Origin: Leptospira soteropolitanensis
GTDB lineage: Bacteria; Spirochaetota; Leptospiria; Leptospirales; Leptospiraceae
Assembly (NCBI RefSeq): GCF_026151655.1
Contig: NZ_JAMQPN010000003.1
Span: forward strand, 186,001 to 250,000
Length of the DNA: 64,000 nucleotides
Direction: 5' to 3'
Of this stretch, positions 52,213 to 61,858 are shown one piece after another. Under the pieces are notes generated by a model. That model made no database searches and was not told the origin of the DNA. It was given only the letters and a program-made list of their open reading frames with translations. A program made the translations under genes and the position numbers. The first letter of the stretch is position 1. The number at the start of each line of letters is the position of its first letter.

Positions 52213-52926
52213 ATGAGTGTAGATTCAAATGAAGAAACTATTTTTACTTTCTGGAACAGTTATCAAGAGCAATTTAAAGCTGATAATAAAAATATCCATC
52301 CTGATGATGAAAAAATATTGGAGAGCTTCAATTTCGAAGCCAAACCACTTTTTAATTTTGAATACCCACCTGGTCCTTATTTTGGACCATTAGAGAAATC
52401 AAAATTAATATTTCTTTATGGGAATCCCGGAGTTGATACTGATTCGAAGGAAGCATTGAAAAATCAAAACCATTTGAAATTGTTATATGATCAATTATCT
52501 GGGAGTGAAAGTTACCCAAGTATTCCAGGTTGGGTAAAATGGTATTCAAATAAGTTTAATAATTTATTGACAAGTGGACTAAAAGAATCACAGAAATCGG
52601 AAGTATTAGAGAAATCAAAACAATTCATCGCTGTATTTAACATAATACCATATGCATCAGAAAATATGGATCAGTTGAATAAAATTGAAAACTGCCTTAA
52701 AAGTAGCTGGCTTGCACAAAAATATCTACGGGAAACTTTAATTCCAGAAGCAAAAAGCGGAAAAAGAATGATAGTTGTTTGTCGATCAAGTCATCTATGG
52801 GGTCTTCGAAGTAATCATGGAATAGAAAATATCATAATGAATAAATCTAGAAATGGGATAGATTCTGAAAATATAGCCAAAATAAGAAAATGGTATCAAG
52901 ATGAAATTTCTGTGATTACACATTGA
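52213..52926 (+). CDS. Hypothetical protein, possibly UDG-fold, 237 residues
   Basis: Seen: GPYFGPLEKSKLIFLYGNPGVD (a strand followed by NPG, as in glycosylase-like proteins), FIAVFNIIPYAS, and a late strand GKRMIVVCRSSHLWGLRSNHG. The pattern resembles the two broken UDG-like genes at 10900 and 47045. There is no catalytic signature that I can confirm. AATGGAGA precedes the ATG. Confidence 0.45.
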   Translation: MSVDSNEETIFTFWNSYQEQFKADNKNIHPDDEKILESFNFEAKPLFNFEYPPGPYFGPLEKSKLIFLYGNPGVDTDSKEALKNQNHLKLLYDQLSGSESYPSIPGWVKWYSNKFNNLLTSGLKESQKSEVLEKSKQFIAVFNIIPYASENMDQLNKIENCLKSSWLAQKYLRETLIPEAKSGKRMIVVCRSSHLWGLRSNHGIENIIMNKSRNGIDSENIAKIRKWYQDEISVITH

Positions 52927-53206
52927 TACTAATTTTTGATTCTTTTATCATATTTCCTGCTTCAAATAATCTAAATAGGTATAGCTCCGCTCCATGAACT
53001 ACAAATGCTCATTTTCATTATCTCTGATTGAAGTTAAATCTGAACTTCAGTTTCGAGTTTATGGATATTTTTATCGATCGATACTGCTTTGATTTGCAGT
53101 CGAGATTCTAAAGTTAAAAAAAGTGGAATACCTTTTCATAAATCAAAGTCGTTAGGGAGGTAAGTCAAAATGGGTAGGATGAATCTCCTTTATTAATTTT
53201 ATTTCG
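52927..53206. other. Intergenic
   Basis: Contains a third ATAGCT-type short repeat (about 52977-53000, TAGGTATAGCTCCGCTCCATGAACTAC split by variants). No gene. Confidence 0.4.
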
Positions 53207-54331
53207 TCATAACTTATTTGATTCTTTCTTTATGATATGCAAAGAATCGCTGAAAGATTTTTTTATAATTGAATCATACTCATCTCCCATTCCCAGTAAC
53301 ACATAATTTTCATTTTCGATTCTATATGATAATTTGACTTCTACTACTTTACACTTAATTGTTGGATCATAAAGCGCATCATTTCCAGTTACATTTATGG
53401 CTATGATAATATCAGGGTTAAAGACAGAACATGCATCAAGAATCGGAGTCGCTGCAGTTCTGTCAATTCCGGGATCAATAATTTCATTGGATTTTAACTT
53501 AAATATATATGGATTACTGATGCTATTGATTACAGCATTTGCAAGATTTCCTGATTTGTCAATTTGGAGTTCGACTCCTTGCCCTTTCTTTTTAAAATGT
53601 GAAGTCGCAAAATCGATTTCTAAATTCTGAATACGAGCACCATTGTAATATTCATTTAGGAAATATTGAAAATTAGAAATATCTTTTTCATTCACATTGG
53701 CTGCAGAACTCTCCGCTATTAGCATTCCACCTGCTATTCCTAAAAATGGATTAAGGAATGCTAATGCGAGACCACCTATGATTCCATCTTCCTCTGCTCT
53801 TTCCGTTTTTTTGTTTTTTATAAACTGAAAATAACTACTCATTAAATTTGAATAGAGTATTTGATAATCTTGATTTGGATATCTAGCATATAAAGAACCA
53901 ATTAATGCACCTGTACTATTTCCATATACACAGTTAGGAGTAATATTTAAATAATTAATAGCTCTAAGGGCACCAATGTGAGATACACCTGCTAAACCAC
54001 CCGTTGATAACACCAAACAAATTCGCTTGTTTTTGAATTTGTTTGCAAATTCTTCTTTTACTAAGTAAGCATCGAATACGTAGCCTTTGTCCCCATCGCT
54101 ATCTTTAATCTTTACATACTGACCAAAAACATTATCAATATACTCAAAATTTTCAGTTTCCTCAAGGATGGTTACTCTCTGATTATTATAGAGCTTTTTA
54201 ATCGGCCGACTTAATTTGTTTGGCTGCTCTCTTAATGTTAAGTGAGTCATAACACTAACTAAGGCAGGTTCGTTTTTTGAACAATTTGAGATTATGAAGA
54301 GAAGAAGAAGGAGGATTAAGATTTTTTTCAT
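53207..54331 (-). CDS. Patatin-like phospholipase lipoprotein with SH3 domain
   Basis: 374 residues. The lipoprotein signal ends FIISNC (Cys 17). Residues about 25-92 are a bacterial SH3 domain (LTLREQPNKLSRPIKKLYNNQRVTILEE, KGYVFDAYL). Residues about 103-340 are a patatin domain: STGGLAGVSHIGAL is the oxyanion loop, YGNSTGALIG at 136-145 carries the nucleophile Ser 139, and EIIDPGIDRTAATP has the catalytic Asp 286. It probably hydrolyses lipids at the cell envelope. It is followed by no gene on its strand and is preceded by the attC-like copy A. Confidence 0.82.
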   Translation of the reverse strand: MKKILILLLLLFIISNCSKNEPALVSVMTHLTLREQPNKLSRPIKKLYNNQRVTILEETENFEYIDNVFGQYVKIKDSDGDKGYVFDAYLVKEEFANKFKNKRICLVLSTGGLAGVSHIGALRAINYLNITPNCVYGNSTGALIGSLYARYPNQDYQILYSNLMSSYFQFIKNKKTERAEEDGIIGGLALAFLNPFLGIAGGMLIAESSAANVNEKDISNFQYFLNEYYNGARIQNLEIDFATSHFKKKGQGVELQIDKSGNLANAVINSISNPYIFKLKSNEIIDPGIDRTAATPILDACSVFNPDIIIAINVTGNDALYDPTIKCKVVEVKLSYRIENENYVLLGMGDEYDSIIKKSFSDSLHIIKKESNKL

Positions 54332-54504
54332 GTGGTAGCCTTTTGTAGTGGAATGGAATTTTTGATAAAGAGTAGGAGAGAGGGGGAATATAAAGTATTT
54401 TCATACCTAAACACCAATTGTAAAGGTGATCAACAGGGGTGAATAACTTGTAAGTGTGTCACCAATGTCCTGAAGCATACAATGAATGTATTGCTATAAT
54501 TAAC

Positions 54505-54627
54505 TAGATAACCGACGTAGGCTGGACCTAAGTCCCAGGATGGGACTTAGGAATTGGCCACGACAATTGCGTAAGCATAGGTAGTGCCAGAAGCGACGCG
54601 GAAAATTTTAGTTGAGCGCTGTTTCCC
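54505..54627. repeat. attC-like structured repeat, copy A
   Basis: Contains CGACGTAGGCTG, GGCCACGACAATTGCGTAAGC and AGTGCCAGAAGC, shared with copies B and C. The ends are degenerate. Located between the patatin gene and the restriction-modification genes. Confidence 0.5.
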
Positions 54628-54685
54628 CGCCACATTCAAAAAGCGAGACATGGAGGTCGAACTTGAAATATGTAAAATTATATTC

Positions 54686-57253
54686 TCAGTTATAATCACC
54701 GGCAACCGAGCTATTGTAAAGTGCTTCAGCACTTGTAGCAACCTTAATTGCATCACGAACATCTGCACTGGTCAAATCCAGAAAACGCAACCTGCCGCCC
54801 GTTTCAGCAACGGCTTCAATTCGCCGAAATAATCCAGTATGGTTCTCGGCGAACTGTGCAAAGCCCTGCAATTTCGGTAGTGCGTCGGCCAAGTGAAAAC
54901 CATGCGGATCAATGATGTCAACAACGATCTTTTCCCCTGCCTTGGCAATGAAAATGAAATCCGGGCGAACAATCTTTATGTCGTCGTTAATCGTGTAAGC
55001 TACGCCCAAAGAGTCCTGACTAGGACGGTCAGGATTTCGATACCAGAATTTGAAGCCGTCCCTTTGCTGCTCGGCCTTCAATACAGCTTTCTCCCACGTC
55101 CCCAGCTCGGCAGGATATAATCCTTGATCGTCGCAAAGCAAATGTTGTGTGAAGGTGGGAATATCTGTTTCAGCACCGTTTGTCTCACGGACCTTAGTAG
55201 GTTCGAAGCGTGACACAGGCCGCGCTAGATCCACGTCCTGTGGATCTGTGCTCAATGCAACGATTTGGCGATAAGCATCCTGTCGGTCGTGCGACAGTTT
55301 CTTGATATGACTACCAAAATCGCGAAACCACTTCTCAGTCAGTTTCTTGGCCTCCTTATCAAAAAGAATCTGAAGGTTCTCCATCAAGTGAAGAGTCGCC
55401 ACGTCTTCACGTGCTTCAATCAATGCCTGCTCCATGTCGTCTTCCGCCTCTGGATGACGTTTTGCACGCTCCAGTGTGTAAGTCCGGGCGATGTCCGGAC
55501 TGATAATCCTCGAAGTGCGGCGATATGCATCACCAATCACCACATCATCCGCTTCAGCAGTGAATGTTCCGTCACTGATCCCGCCACTACGCATGTCCGC
55601 AATTATCGTGCGACCTTCAACTGTCATGACAGACTTCCTCTTCTCTGCGAAGACTGTGGCATGATCAGCAATGAACTTATCCAAAAGCTTGTGCATGGCC
55701 TCATGGGCTATGCCACCGGCACCTGGTAGTATACCATCAGATGCCAATTCATGGGCAAAGGACGTAAGACGTATTGCGGGCTTTGCACCGCGTTGTGGTC
55801 GAGTCTGCGATGGCAGGGAAACAAACTTCTCCCAAACCTCTTCCGGCACAGCGGGATTAGGTTTCATTTCCTTTGGATTGATGAGAATGCGTCCAGTCGG
55901 TGGGTTTTCGGCTCCACCCTCACGCAAAGCCCTAACAACTGCCTCAACGGTTTGCTTGTTGAATTTCGGTAACAAACAATCAACGGAGTTGAGGCGGTCA
56001 TTCCCTGGGATGCGCCTGGCCAACGGGGTACGTACCATACGCCCTAATAATTGGGCTATGTAGGTTTGATCAGTTGCGGACCGAAAAGAGATCATTACTT
56101 CAGCTCGAGGGCAATCCCACCCAGTGCTAATTGCATCCTTAGCTATCAAGACACGTACCCACGTGTCGTCTTGCACCCGCTGTGGCGGAATGTAAGGCAC
56201 CGAATAATTTCCGAAAGTTTGCGTGGTGTGATCACCGAAAACATGTGCTACATTGTTTTCGGTAACTTCAGACCACCGTTGGAAAATAACATCCAAGGCC
56301 TGAGCAACATCCCGAGAGTTTGGTGTATTTGGTACTTGAAGCACCATCAGGGGTGTCACGAACTCATCGCTTTCCTGTTGCTTTGCATATTTTTCCCATT
56401 CGTCGGAAGCTTCTTTGAGCTTATCTGTAGCCCGACGCATCAAAACCGTATCAAAATCACCCACCACCTCATCGGGAATATCGAGAACGATGGTATCTTT
56501 GAGCAAACCTGACTCCTGCACGCGGGTTGCATCAACTGTTACTGGGGGCAAGGTAATACGACCTGTGGAGACTGCCATTGCATTATTAAAACGTTCGATC
56601 GTAGCGGAAATTCCCCAAACGATAGGAATTCCTGGAACTCCACCCTTTCCATTGATGAGCCGTTGAACAATAGTGCCTCTTTCTCCGTTTTGTGCTCCCA
56701 TCCCCCGATGCGCCTCGTCCAAAACAAGATACAAGGAAAGTGCGGGGTCTTCAATAGTGTTCCGAATCGTTTCCCATATCGTGTGACTCCGTAAATCGGG
56801 TCGCATTGTGGGAAATATCCCTTCTTCTTCGTCCCCATCGAAGCCACGAACTAAAAGGCTATTCCTCCCGAGTTTCTGAGTATTCAGGAAATAGATTTTT
56901 CCTGGATCGAATTTCGCACGGTTGAAGGAGTTTTCTACGACCACCAGGTCTGTATGCCTTATTCGGTCAGAGGCTTCCATCAGACGAAAACGAGTTTGCT
57001 CATTGAGGGATGGATCATCACTGAACCAGATGACCACGGCTCCTGGATCGCGGTCGAAGTTGAAACCATCATCCCCATGAAATAATGCCTCAAAAACCGC
57101 AGCGGCCATCACTGTCTTACCCGCTCCCGTAGCAGCTGTAAGCGAGAAGGCGTGACGTTCGGCATCTTCGCGCCAGCGTTTGCGTGCTTTCCTCAAATTA
57201 TTCAGCACGTCGATGACGGCCTCATTCTGGTAGTCTTTTAGGGTGAATTTCAT
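54686..57253 (-). CDS. res: Type III restriction endonuclease subunit Res
   Basis: 855 residues. An SF2 helicase with Walker A TAATGAGKTVMAAA at about 40-53, DEAH box VLDEAHRGMG at about 180, and RIRHTDLVVVENSF and GWDCPRAEVMISFRSATDQTYIAQLLGRMVRTP in the second helicase domain. The C-terminal nuclease-like region includes IVRPDFIFIAKAGEKIVVDIIDPHG (D...D-x-I-D, a variant of PD-(D/E)XK). It cleaves DNA in complex with Mod. The start overlaps the end of mod by four bases. Its composition is much more GC-rich than neighbouring genes, a sign of recent transfer. Confidence 0.88.
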   Translation of the reverse strand: MKFTLKDYQNEAVIDVLNNLRKARKRWREDAERHAFSLTAATGAGKTVMAAAVFEALFHGDDGFNFDRDPGAVVIWFSDDPSLNEQTRFRLMEASDRIRHTDLVVVENSFNRAKFDPGKIYFLNTQKLGRNSLLVRGFDGDEEEGIFPTMRPDLRSHTIWETIRNTIEDPALSLYLVLDEAHRGMGAQNGERGTIVQRLINGKGGVPGIPIVWGISATIERFNNAMAVSTGRITLPPVTVDATRVQESGLLKDTIVLDIPDEVVGDFDTVLMRRATDKLKEASDEWEKYAKQQESDEFVTPLMVLQVPNTPNSRDVAQALDVIFQRWSEVTENNVAHVFGDHTTQTFGNYSVPYIPPQRVQDDTWVRVLIAKDAISTGWDCPRAEVMISFRSATDQTYIAQLLGRMVRTPLARRIPGNDRLNSVDCLLPKFNKQTVEAVVRALREGGAENPPTGRILINPKEMKPNPAVPEEVWEKFVSLPSQTRPQRGAKPAIRLTSFAHELASDGILPGAGGIAHEAMHKLLDKFIADHATVFAEKRKSVMTVEGRTIIADMRSGGISDGTFTAEADDVVIGDAYRRTSRIISPDIARTYTLERAKRHPEAEDDMEQALIEAREDVATLHLMENLQILFDKEAKKLTEKWFRDFGSHIKKLSHDRQDAYRQIVALSTDPQDVDLARPVSRFEPTKVRETNGAETDIPTFTQHLLCDDQGLYPAELGTWEKAVLKAEQQRDGFKFWYRNPDRPSQDSLGVAYTINDDIKIVRPDFIFIAKAGEKIVVDIIDPHGFHLADALPKLQGFAQFAENHTGLFRRIEAVAETGGRLRFLDLTSADVRDAIKVATSAEALYNSSVAGDYN

Positions 57254-59688
57254 GCGTCGTCTCCGTTTGCGAATGCAAAATTTGTCAGGTAAGACTCGTA
57301 GAGTCGGATTGCCTCTACCCCTTCGGGCAAGCGGCGAGCTAGTGATTGGAAGCGGAGCTCGTCGTCTGTGACGATGTAGGCGACACGCAGCTTCTCGGCT
57401 TTCCGAACGGCGTTTAGAAAATCCGTCGCCCGATCCAGCTCTATCAAAAGTCCATAGGTCTCAGCAACTTCCCATCCTTCTGATGGAAGCTTGTCGATAC
57501 AGTTTCCGCTACTACCAGCACGCAGCCAGAGCAGAGGCGCGATGCGGGCGAAAGCGGTCTGGTAGCTTACCGCAAGCGGGGTCTCGTAGGTTAGTGTGAA
57601 AAACTCTGCATTCTCTTCAAAGCCGTCGGACATAGGAGTTTTTTCTGACTCTTTCAAAATGATTGACCCAAGCAGTTCTGTAACCTTAGTTTTGAGATCA
57701 TTAAAGGTTTTGGTTGTAGCCGCAACTATGTAGAAATCAGTAATATGCTCCATTCCATCTAGTGCTTCTAACCATTCGCTCTCGTGCTCCGTATCAAACA
57801 AGACACTGGAAGTATGATCTTCACTAACAATAAACGGACAATCCCCTGTAACAAGACTTTGTGGAAGACCATCCACCAAAGCTACGAGTTGCTTCTTTTT
57901 GATGGCAGTATTAAACATAGTTGAATCTGCGAATCCAATGTGTTTGAAATTCCTAGATTTTTCTATGTCTATGGTATTGCCAGACTGATAAGTGCCATCA
58001 ATGGGTGCACCTTCGGGGGTATTTCCAGTAATTGCTGCCTCTACACGGGGTTTGGTGATGTAATCGCAGATGCCATACCTTTCCCAGTCGGGGTCACCGG
58101 GTCGCAAATTCTGCTCTATTAATGCTTTTTGCTCCTCGGCGGCTACCTCGTTGTTTGTCACACAAATACACTGGCGATTGCCGCCATCCTGTTTGTTGAG
58201 AAGCATTAGAGCATGCGCAGTTGTGCCTGAGCCAGCGAAGAAGTCGAGAATGATGGCGTTTTTTTTGTTAGCGACGAATAACCGCAATGAATCTTCCACC
58301 ACATATAACGACTTGGGAAATGGGAAGGATCTTGTAGTTAATAATGCACCTAAGATTTTCTTTCCGTGGTCAGGAGCACTATGACGACTCTCCGCCCATA
58401 CTGTAGTGGGACGGGTCGTTTTCCCGCCTGGTGCGATGACTATATTTGTGCCATCATCTCGAACACCAGCAATGACGTACTCACCTGATTCGACTTTTTT
58501 TATTGCAGGTATTGTCAAATATGAGATCGCGTAAGGCTGCAGAGCATTTATGAGAGTAGCACGAGCGAAACCGCCATTTACCGCTTTCATAAGACTAGGA
58601 CCTGTAAGACCCCATTCCATCTCGACTCCATCATCACGGACAGGAAAAACTGCAACAACACCTGGCGGTGGCAAAATGCTATCACGTGCTACATCATGAG
58701 CTAAAGGTTCGCCAACACCAGTTATCCTCGATGTGGCCGGATCCACAAAAATGGGATAAAACTGCCGTGGGCGAGTCCCGCGCACTGAATCATCATCTGA
58801 ACGGCGCAAGTATGCCCATCGAACAGGTTGCCCTTTAGAGTTACTTACAGCTATCTCAGAGATGCTAGAGTCGCCAAACAGCACAAAATAGGCAAATTCA
58901 TCAACCCTGGCGAACATATCAGGCCGAGATGCTCCCTTCGGATTAGTCGTGATAGAAACCATCTGAATTCTTGCTTCAGGAAACAATTGCTCCAGTAACA
59001 AACCCAACCGCAGGTATTCTTTCTCATCGATTGTTACTATTAGCACCGAGTCCGCAGGATTAAGTAACTCTTTGGCTACAAGTAAACGTCTCTCCATCAT
59101 TGCGAGCCATTTGCTATGACGATACAAGTCTTCGCCCTCGACGTAATCGTTATTGTATTTCCAGTCTTTCGCACCCGTGTTATAAGGTGGGTCGATGTAA
59201 ATGGCATCCACCTTACCCCGGTGCGTCCATGTAAGAGCTTTGAGAACGTGGTAGTTCTCACCATTGATTACCGTGTGGTATGGCTTTTCTTTACCGCGTG
59301 AGACTTTACCAGTGGATGTAAGCCCCGGATAAATCGTGTCGCCGAAATCTGCGACGACAATTAGATCATCCAAGGCAACGGTTTGGGTTTCGGCCTCTTC
59401 GGTGCCAGGCAAGACAAGATCGGCCTCGTTATTTCCCTTACGAATCGCTTTAACCTGCCAGAGCCTTTGATCGCCCTTAGTAGTCGTGCCTCGGGGTGGT
59501 AGCACGCGCACCTTGTCTCCCTTGCGGATGGGACGGTTAGGCAATTCAACGGCTTCAGGCTTATGACGTTCAAAATTCAGCCCGAATGACAGGCGAGACG
59601 AAAGGGCACGGAATTCTCGCTCCAAATCAGCACCCAGCTGCTGGTCTTCGGCCTTTGCTTTTCTAATGAGATCGGTAAGTCTAGACAT
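57250..59688 (-). CDS. mod: Type III DNA methyltransferase subunit Mod
   Basis: 812 residues, an N6-adenine methyltransferase of the beta class: DPPYNTG (motif IV) at about 167 comes before FFAGSGTTAHAL (motif I) at about 480. The intervening variable part is the target recognition domain. The N-terminal region (SRLTDLIRKAKAEDQQLGADLEREFRAL) and the long RKGDKVRVLPPRG beta part are as in Mod proteins with extra domains. The C-terminal 200 residues are unusual but continuous. It forms an operon with res. High GC, like res. Confidence 0.9.
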   Translation of the reverse strand: MSRLTDLIRKAKAEDQQLGADLEREFRALSSRLSFGLNFERHKPEAVELPNRPIRKGDKVRVLPPRGTTTKGDQRLWQVKAIRKGNNEADLVLPGTEEAETQTVALDDLIVVADFGDTIYPGLTSTGKVSRGKEKPYHTVINGENYHVLKALTWTHRGKVDAIYIDPPYNTGAKDWKYNNDYVEGEDLYRHSKWLAMMERRLLVAKELLNPADSVLIVTIDEKEYLRLGLLLEQLFPEARIQMVSITTNPKGASRPDMFARVDEFAYFVLFGDSSISEIAVSNSKGQPVRWAYLRRSDDDSVRGTRPRQFYPIFVDPATSRITGVGEPLAHDVARDSILPPPGVVAVFPVRDDGVEMEWGLTGPSLMKAVNGGFARATLINALQPYAISYLTIPAIKKVESGEYVIAGVRDDGTNIVIAPGGKTTRPTTVWAESRHSAPDHGKKILGALLTTRSFPFPKSLYVVEDSLRLFVANKKNAIILDFFAGSGTTAHALMLLNKQDGGNRQCICVTNNEVAAEEQKALIEQNLRPGDPDWERYGICDYITKPRVEAAITGNTPEGAPIDGTYQSGNTIDIEKSRNFKHIGFADSTMFNTAIKKKQLVALVDGLPQSLVTGDCPFIVSEDHTSSVLFDTEHESEWLEALDGMEHITDFYIVAATTKTFNDLKTKVTELLGSIILKESEKTPMSDGFEENAEFFTLTYETPLAVSYQTAFARIAPLLWLRAGSSGNCIDKLPSEGWEVAETYGLLIELDRATDFLNAVRKAEKLRVAYIVTDDELRFQSLARRLPEGVEAIRLYESYLTNFAFANGDDA

Positions 59689-59907
59689 TATTGCTTTCCC
59701 TTTTGCTAAGTCTTATAGAGGTCTTTGTATAGTGAAATGTCATATTTAAAAATATTATTTCATAAGCAATTGTTAGCAAACTTTGTAAGCCCACCTTATT
59801 TTAAATTTTGAGATGCCCGTAAATAAGATAATTTTCTTTAATAGTTTCACCCCCATGCTCTTTAACTTAAGCCGACATGGAGATCGCCATTAATTAAAAA
59901 TTATACT

Positions 59908-60082
59908 TGCGATAAGGACGGTGCAATTGCACTTAACGAAGTTCCCTGGCCCAGAATCCCGAACGGGACCTTAGGGAATGGAACGACATTTGCGTAAGCA
60001 GCGGGAGTGCCAGATGCCTATGTATCGCAGAACTAGTGAGGCCGTAGGCGCCGAATCTCAGAGATTTGTCGCTGTTATCTGC
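59908..60082. repeat. attC-like structured repeat, copy B
   Basis: Starts TGCGATAAGG, has CACTTAACGAAG, CCCGAACGGGACCTTAGGG, GAGTGCCAGATGCCTATG and TATCGCAGAACTAG, and ends TTTGTCGCTGTTATCTGC. The final GTTATCTGC (60074-60082) is the exact reverse complement of GCAGATAAC at 63053-63061 in copy C. Confidence 0.55.
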
Positions 60083-60140
60083 TGTGCCGCGAGAACATAT
60101 TTGGTTTTTAGGGTTGATCAGATGTGTTTTATTGGTTAGA

Positions 60141-61838
60141 TTAATTATCTGATTGAAAAATAGATGCTAGATAAGGATCCAACATTTTTTTTACTTTCTT
60201 GTATTGATTTTCTTTGAGTAAGTTTTTTTTCCCTTCTAAGTGTATAATGTCTTTATTGTGCTGTAAGGAATGTAGTTCTTCAACTCCAAGAATAATTTGA
60301 CTATCTTTAAGTTGATTTTCTTGTATAAAAGTTAGAATTGCCTTGTGGTTTAATTTATCCTGCGCTTGCTGATTAGGAGAATCAATAATTATTGGGCAAA
60401 ATAAACCTGATCCATTTTTTATAATAGTTTCTAAATATGCGAAGTAGTAAGCTAACAATGCTCGAGGACCGAGGCTTCCTAATTCACGGATATTCCCAGC
60501 TATATTTTTGAATGTTTCTTCGGAAACACCAGAAGCATTTAATGATTTAACATTGTCACGCATAGATTTTTCAAAAGTGGCAATTACTATATTTTTCTTT
60601 TCTTCATTACTAAATTCCTTTAAATGCTCATCAATTTTATGAATTTTATGATTTCTATTCCCTAATATTTTTATCAGTCTTTCTCTGAAATTATTAAGAG
60701 TATTTTGAGCTTCATTCTTGCCTTCAATTTCTAGATATTTTTTTAAGCTAAGTTTTTCGTTGTTACTTTCCAGTTCTGTATTTAAGAATGAAACTTCTCG
60801 CTCAATATTATTGAGTCGATTTTTAAAATTAATTATTTTTTCCTCATAAGATACTTTTTCATTTTGAACGTCAGTGAGGAATTCGATACATTCTTCTTCA
60901 GAGTTTGCAAGTGTAAATCTTGTCTCAAAGTCGTTTTTATAATCTGCTCCGCAAGTAGGGCAAAATATAATTTCAGGTAAAGTTAAAGAGTGCTTATAGT
61001 TTTTATTTATACTTTGAATTTTACTTTTTAGTATTGACTCTTGTTGAGTCAATGAATGTAAATGTTCGATAAGTTTTTGATATTCTAATCGGACAGCATC
61101 TTGTTTAATTCTTAAATCCATTAAACTTTTCATTAGCTTTTGGATTTGAATTTTATATTTTTCTTCATTAAGTTCTGGTATAATGTTCTTATTTCTTTTT
61201 CTTATTGTTTTTCCTATGCGCTCGTATTGTAATATTTGTGATTCAGTTTCCTTAACCCTAGATTTTAAATAATCCCGTTTGCTTTTATAAGTGTAATACT
61301 CGTCAGATTTAATGCCAGAATGATAGTCAATTAGAGGACTTTTCCAATTTGTAAATTGTTCGAGACTTGAAAAGCTACTCCATGCATCCACCCAACTTTT
61401 GTCCTGATCGAAGTAAAAAGGTAGGAAAATAAAGGCAGGAGGAGGTATGACTGCTTTGTTTTTTCTGTCTGTTAAAATTAATCTATACCCAAGGATTTTA
61501 GATAGTACGGGGGTAAGCTCTTTTCCTACAGAAGAATAACTTCCAATAAGCCCAGATTCTTTTGAAAAAATTGAAAATTTATTTTTATACCTCAAAATTG
61601 AATATTCCTTTAAATCAACATTAAATTTTACACAGACTATTGGATCAAGAGTCACCCAATTTTTATGCATCTTTATTGGATCTGCACCAAAAGCCCAATA
61701 AATTGATTTAAGTAAAGTGGATTTTCCTGATTCATTTCCTCCGTGAACTACTGTCAGTTTTTTTCCTACTTTGAATTGGAATGCTTTCTTCTCTTTTAGA
61801 GTTAGAATTAGAATTTCGTTGAATTTTAAGTTTCTCAT
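60141..61838 (-). CDS. lmuB: LmuB-like SMC/AAA ATPase (Lamassu-type defence)
   Basis: 565 residues from the ATG at 61838 (a TTG at 61862 would overlap lmuA). Walker A GGNESGKST, a long coiled coil of about 150-440 with a zinc-hook FCPTCGADY at its apex, the ABC signature-like ELGSLGPRALLAYYFAYLE, and Walker B/D-loop CPIIIDSPNQQAQD. The head-hook-head layout is that of SMC/Rad50-like LmuB proteins. With the DUF4297 nuclease gene just upstream, it fits a Lamassu-Cap4 system. Other two-component SMC-nuclease systems are possible. Confidence 0.75.
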   Translation of the reverse strand: MRNLKFNEILILTLKEKKAFQFKVGKKLTVVHGGNESGKSTLLKSIYWAFGADPIKMHKNWVTLDPIVCVKFNVDLKEYSILRYKNKFSIFSKESGLIGSYSSVGKELTPVLSKILGYRLILTDRKNKAVIPPPAFIFLPFYFDQDKSWVDAWSSFSSLEQFTNWKSPLIDYHSGIKSDEYYTYKSKRDYLKSRVKETESQILQYERIGKTIRKRNKNIIPELNEEKYKIQIQKLMKSLMDLRIKQDAVRLEYQKLIEHLHSLTQQESILKSKIQSINKNYKHSLTLPEIIFCPTCGADYKNDFETRFTLANSEEECIEFLTDVQNEKVSYEEKIINFKNRLNNIEREVSFLNTELESNNEKLSLKKYLEIEGKNEAQNTLNNFRERLIKILGNRNHKIHKIDEHLKEFSNEEKKNIVIATFEKSMRDNVKSLNASGVSEETFKNIAGNIRELGSLGPRALLAYYFAYLETIIKNGSGLFCPIIIDSPNQQAQDKLNHKAILTFIQENQLKDSQIILGVEELHSLQHNKDIIHLEGKKNLLKENQYKKVKKMLDPYLASIFQSDN

Positions 61839-61858
61839 ATTCTTTTTTCCGTAAATTT

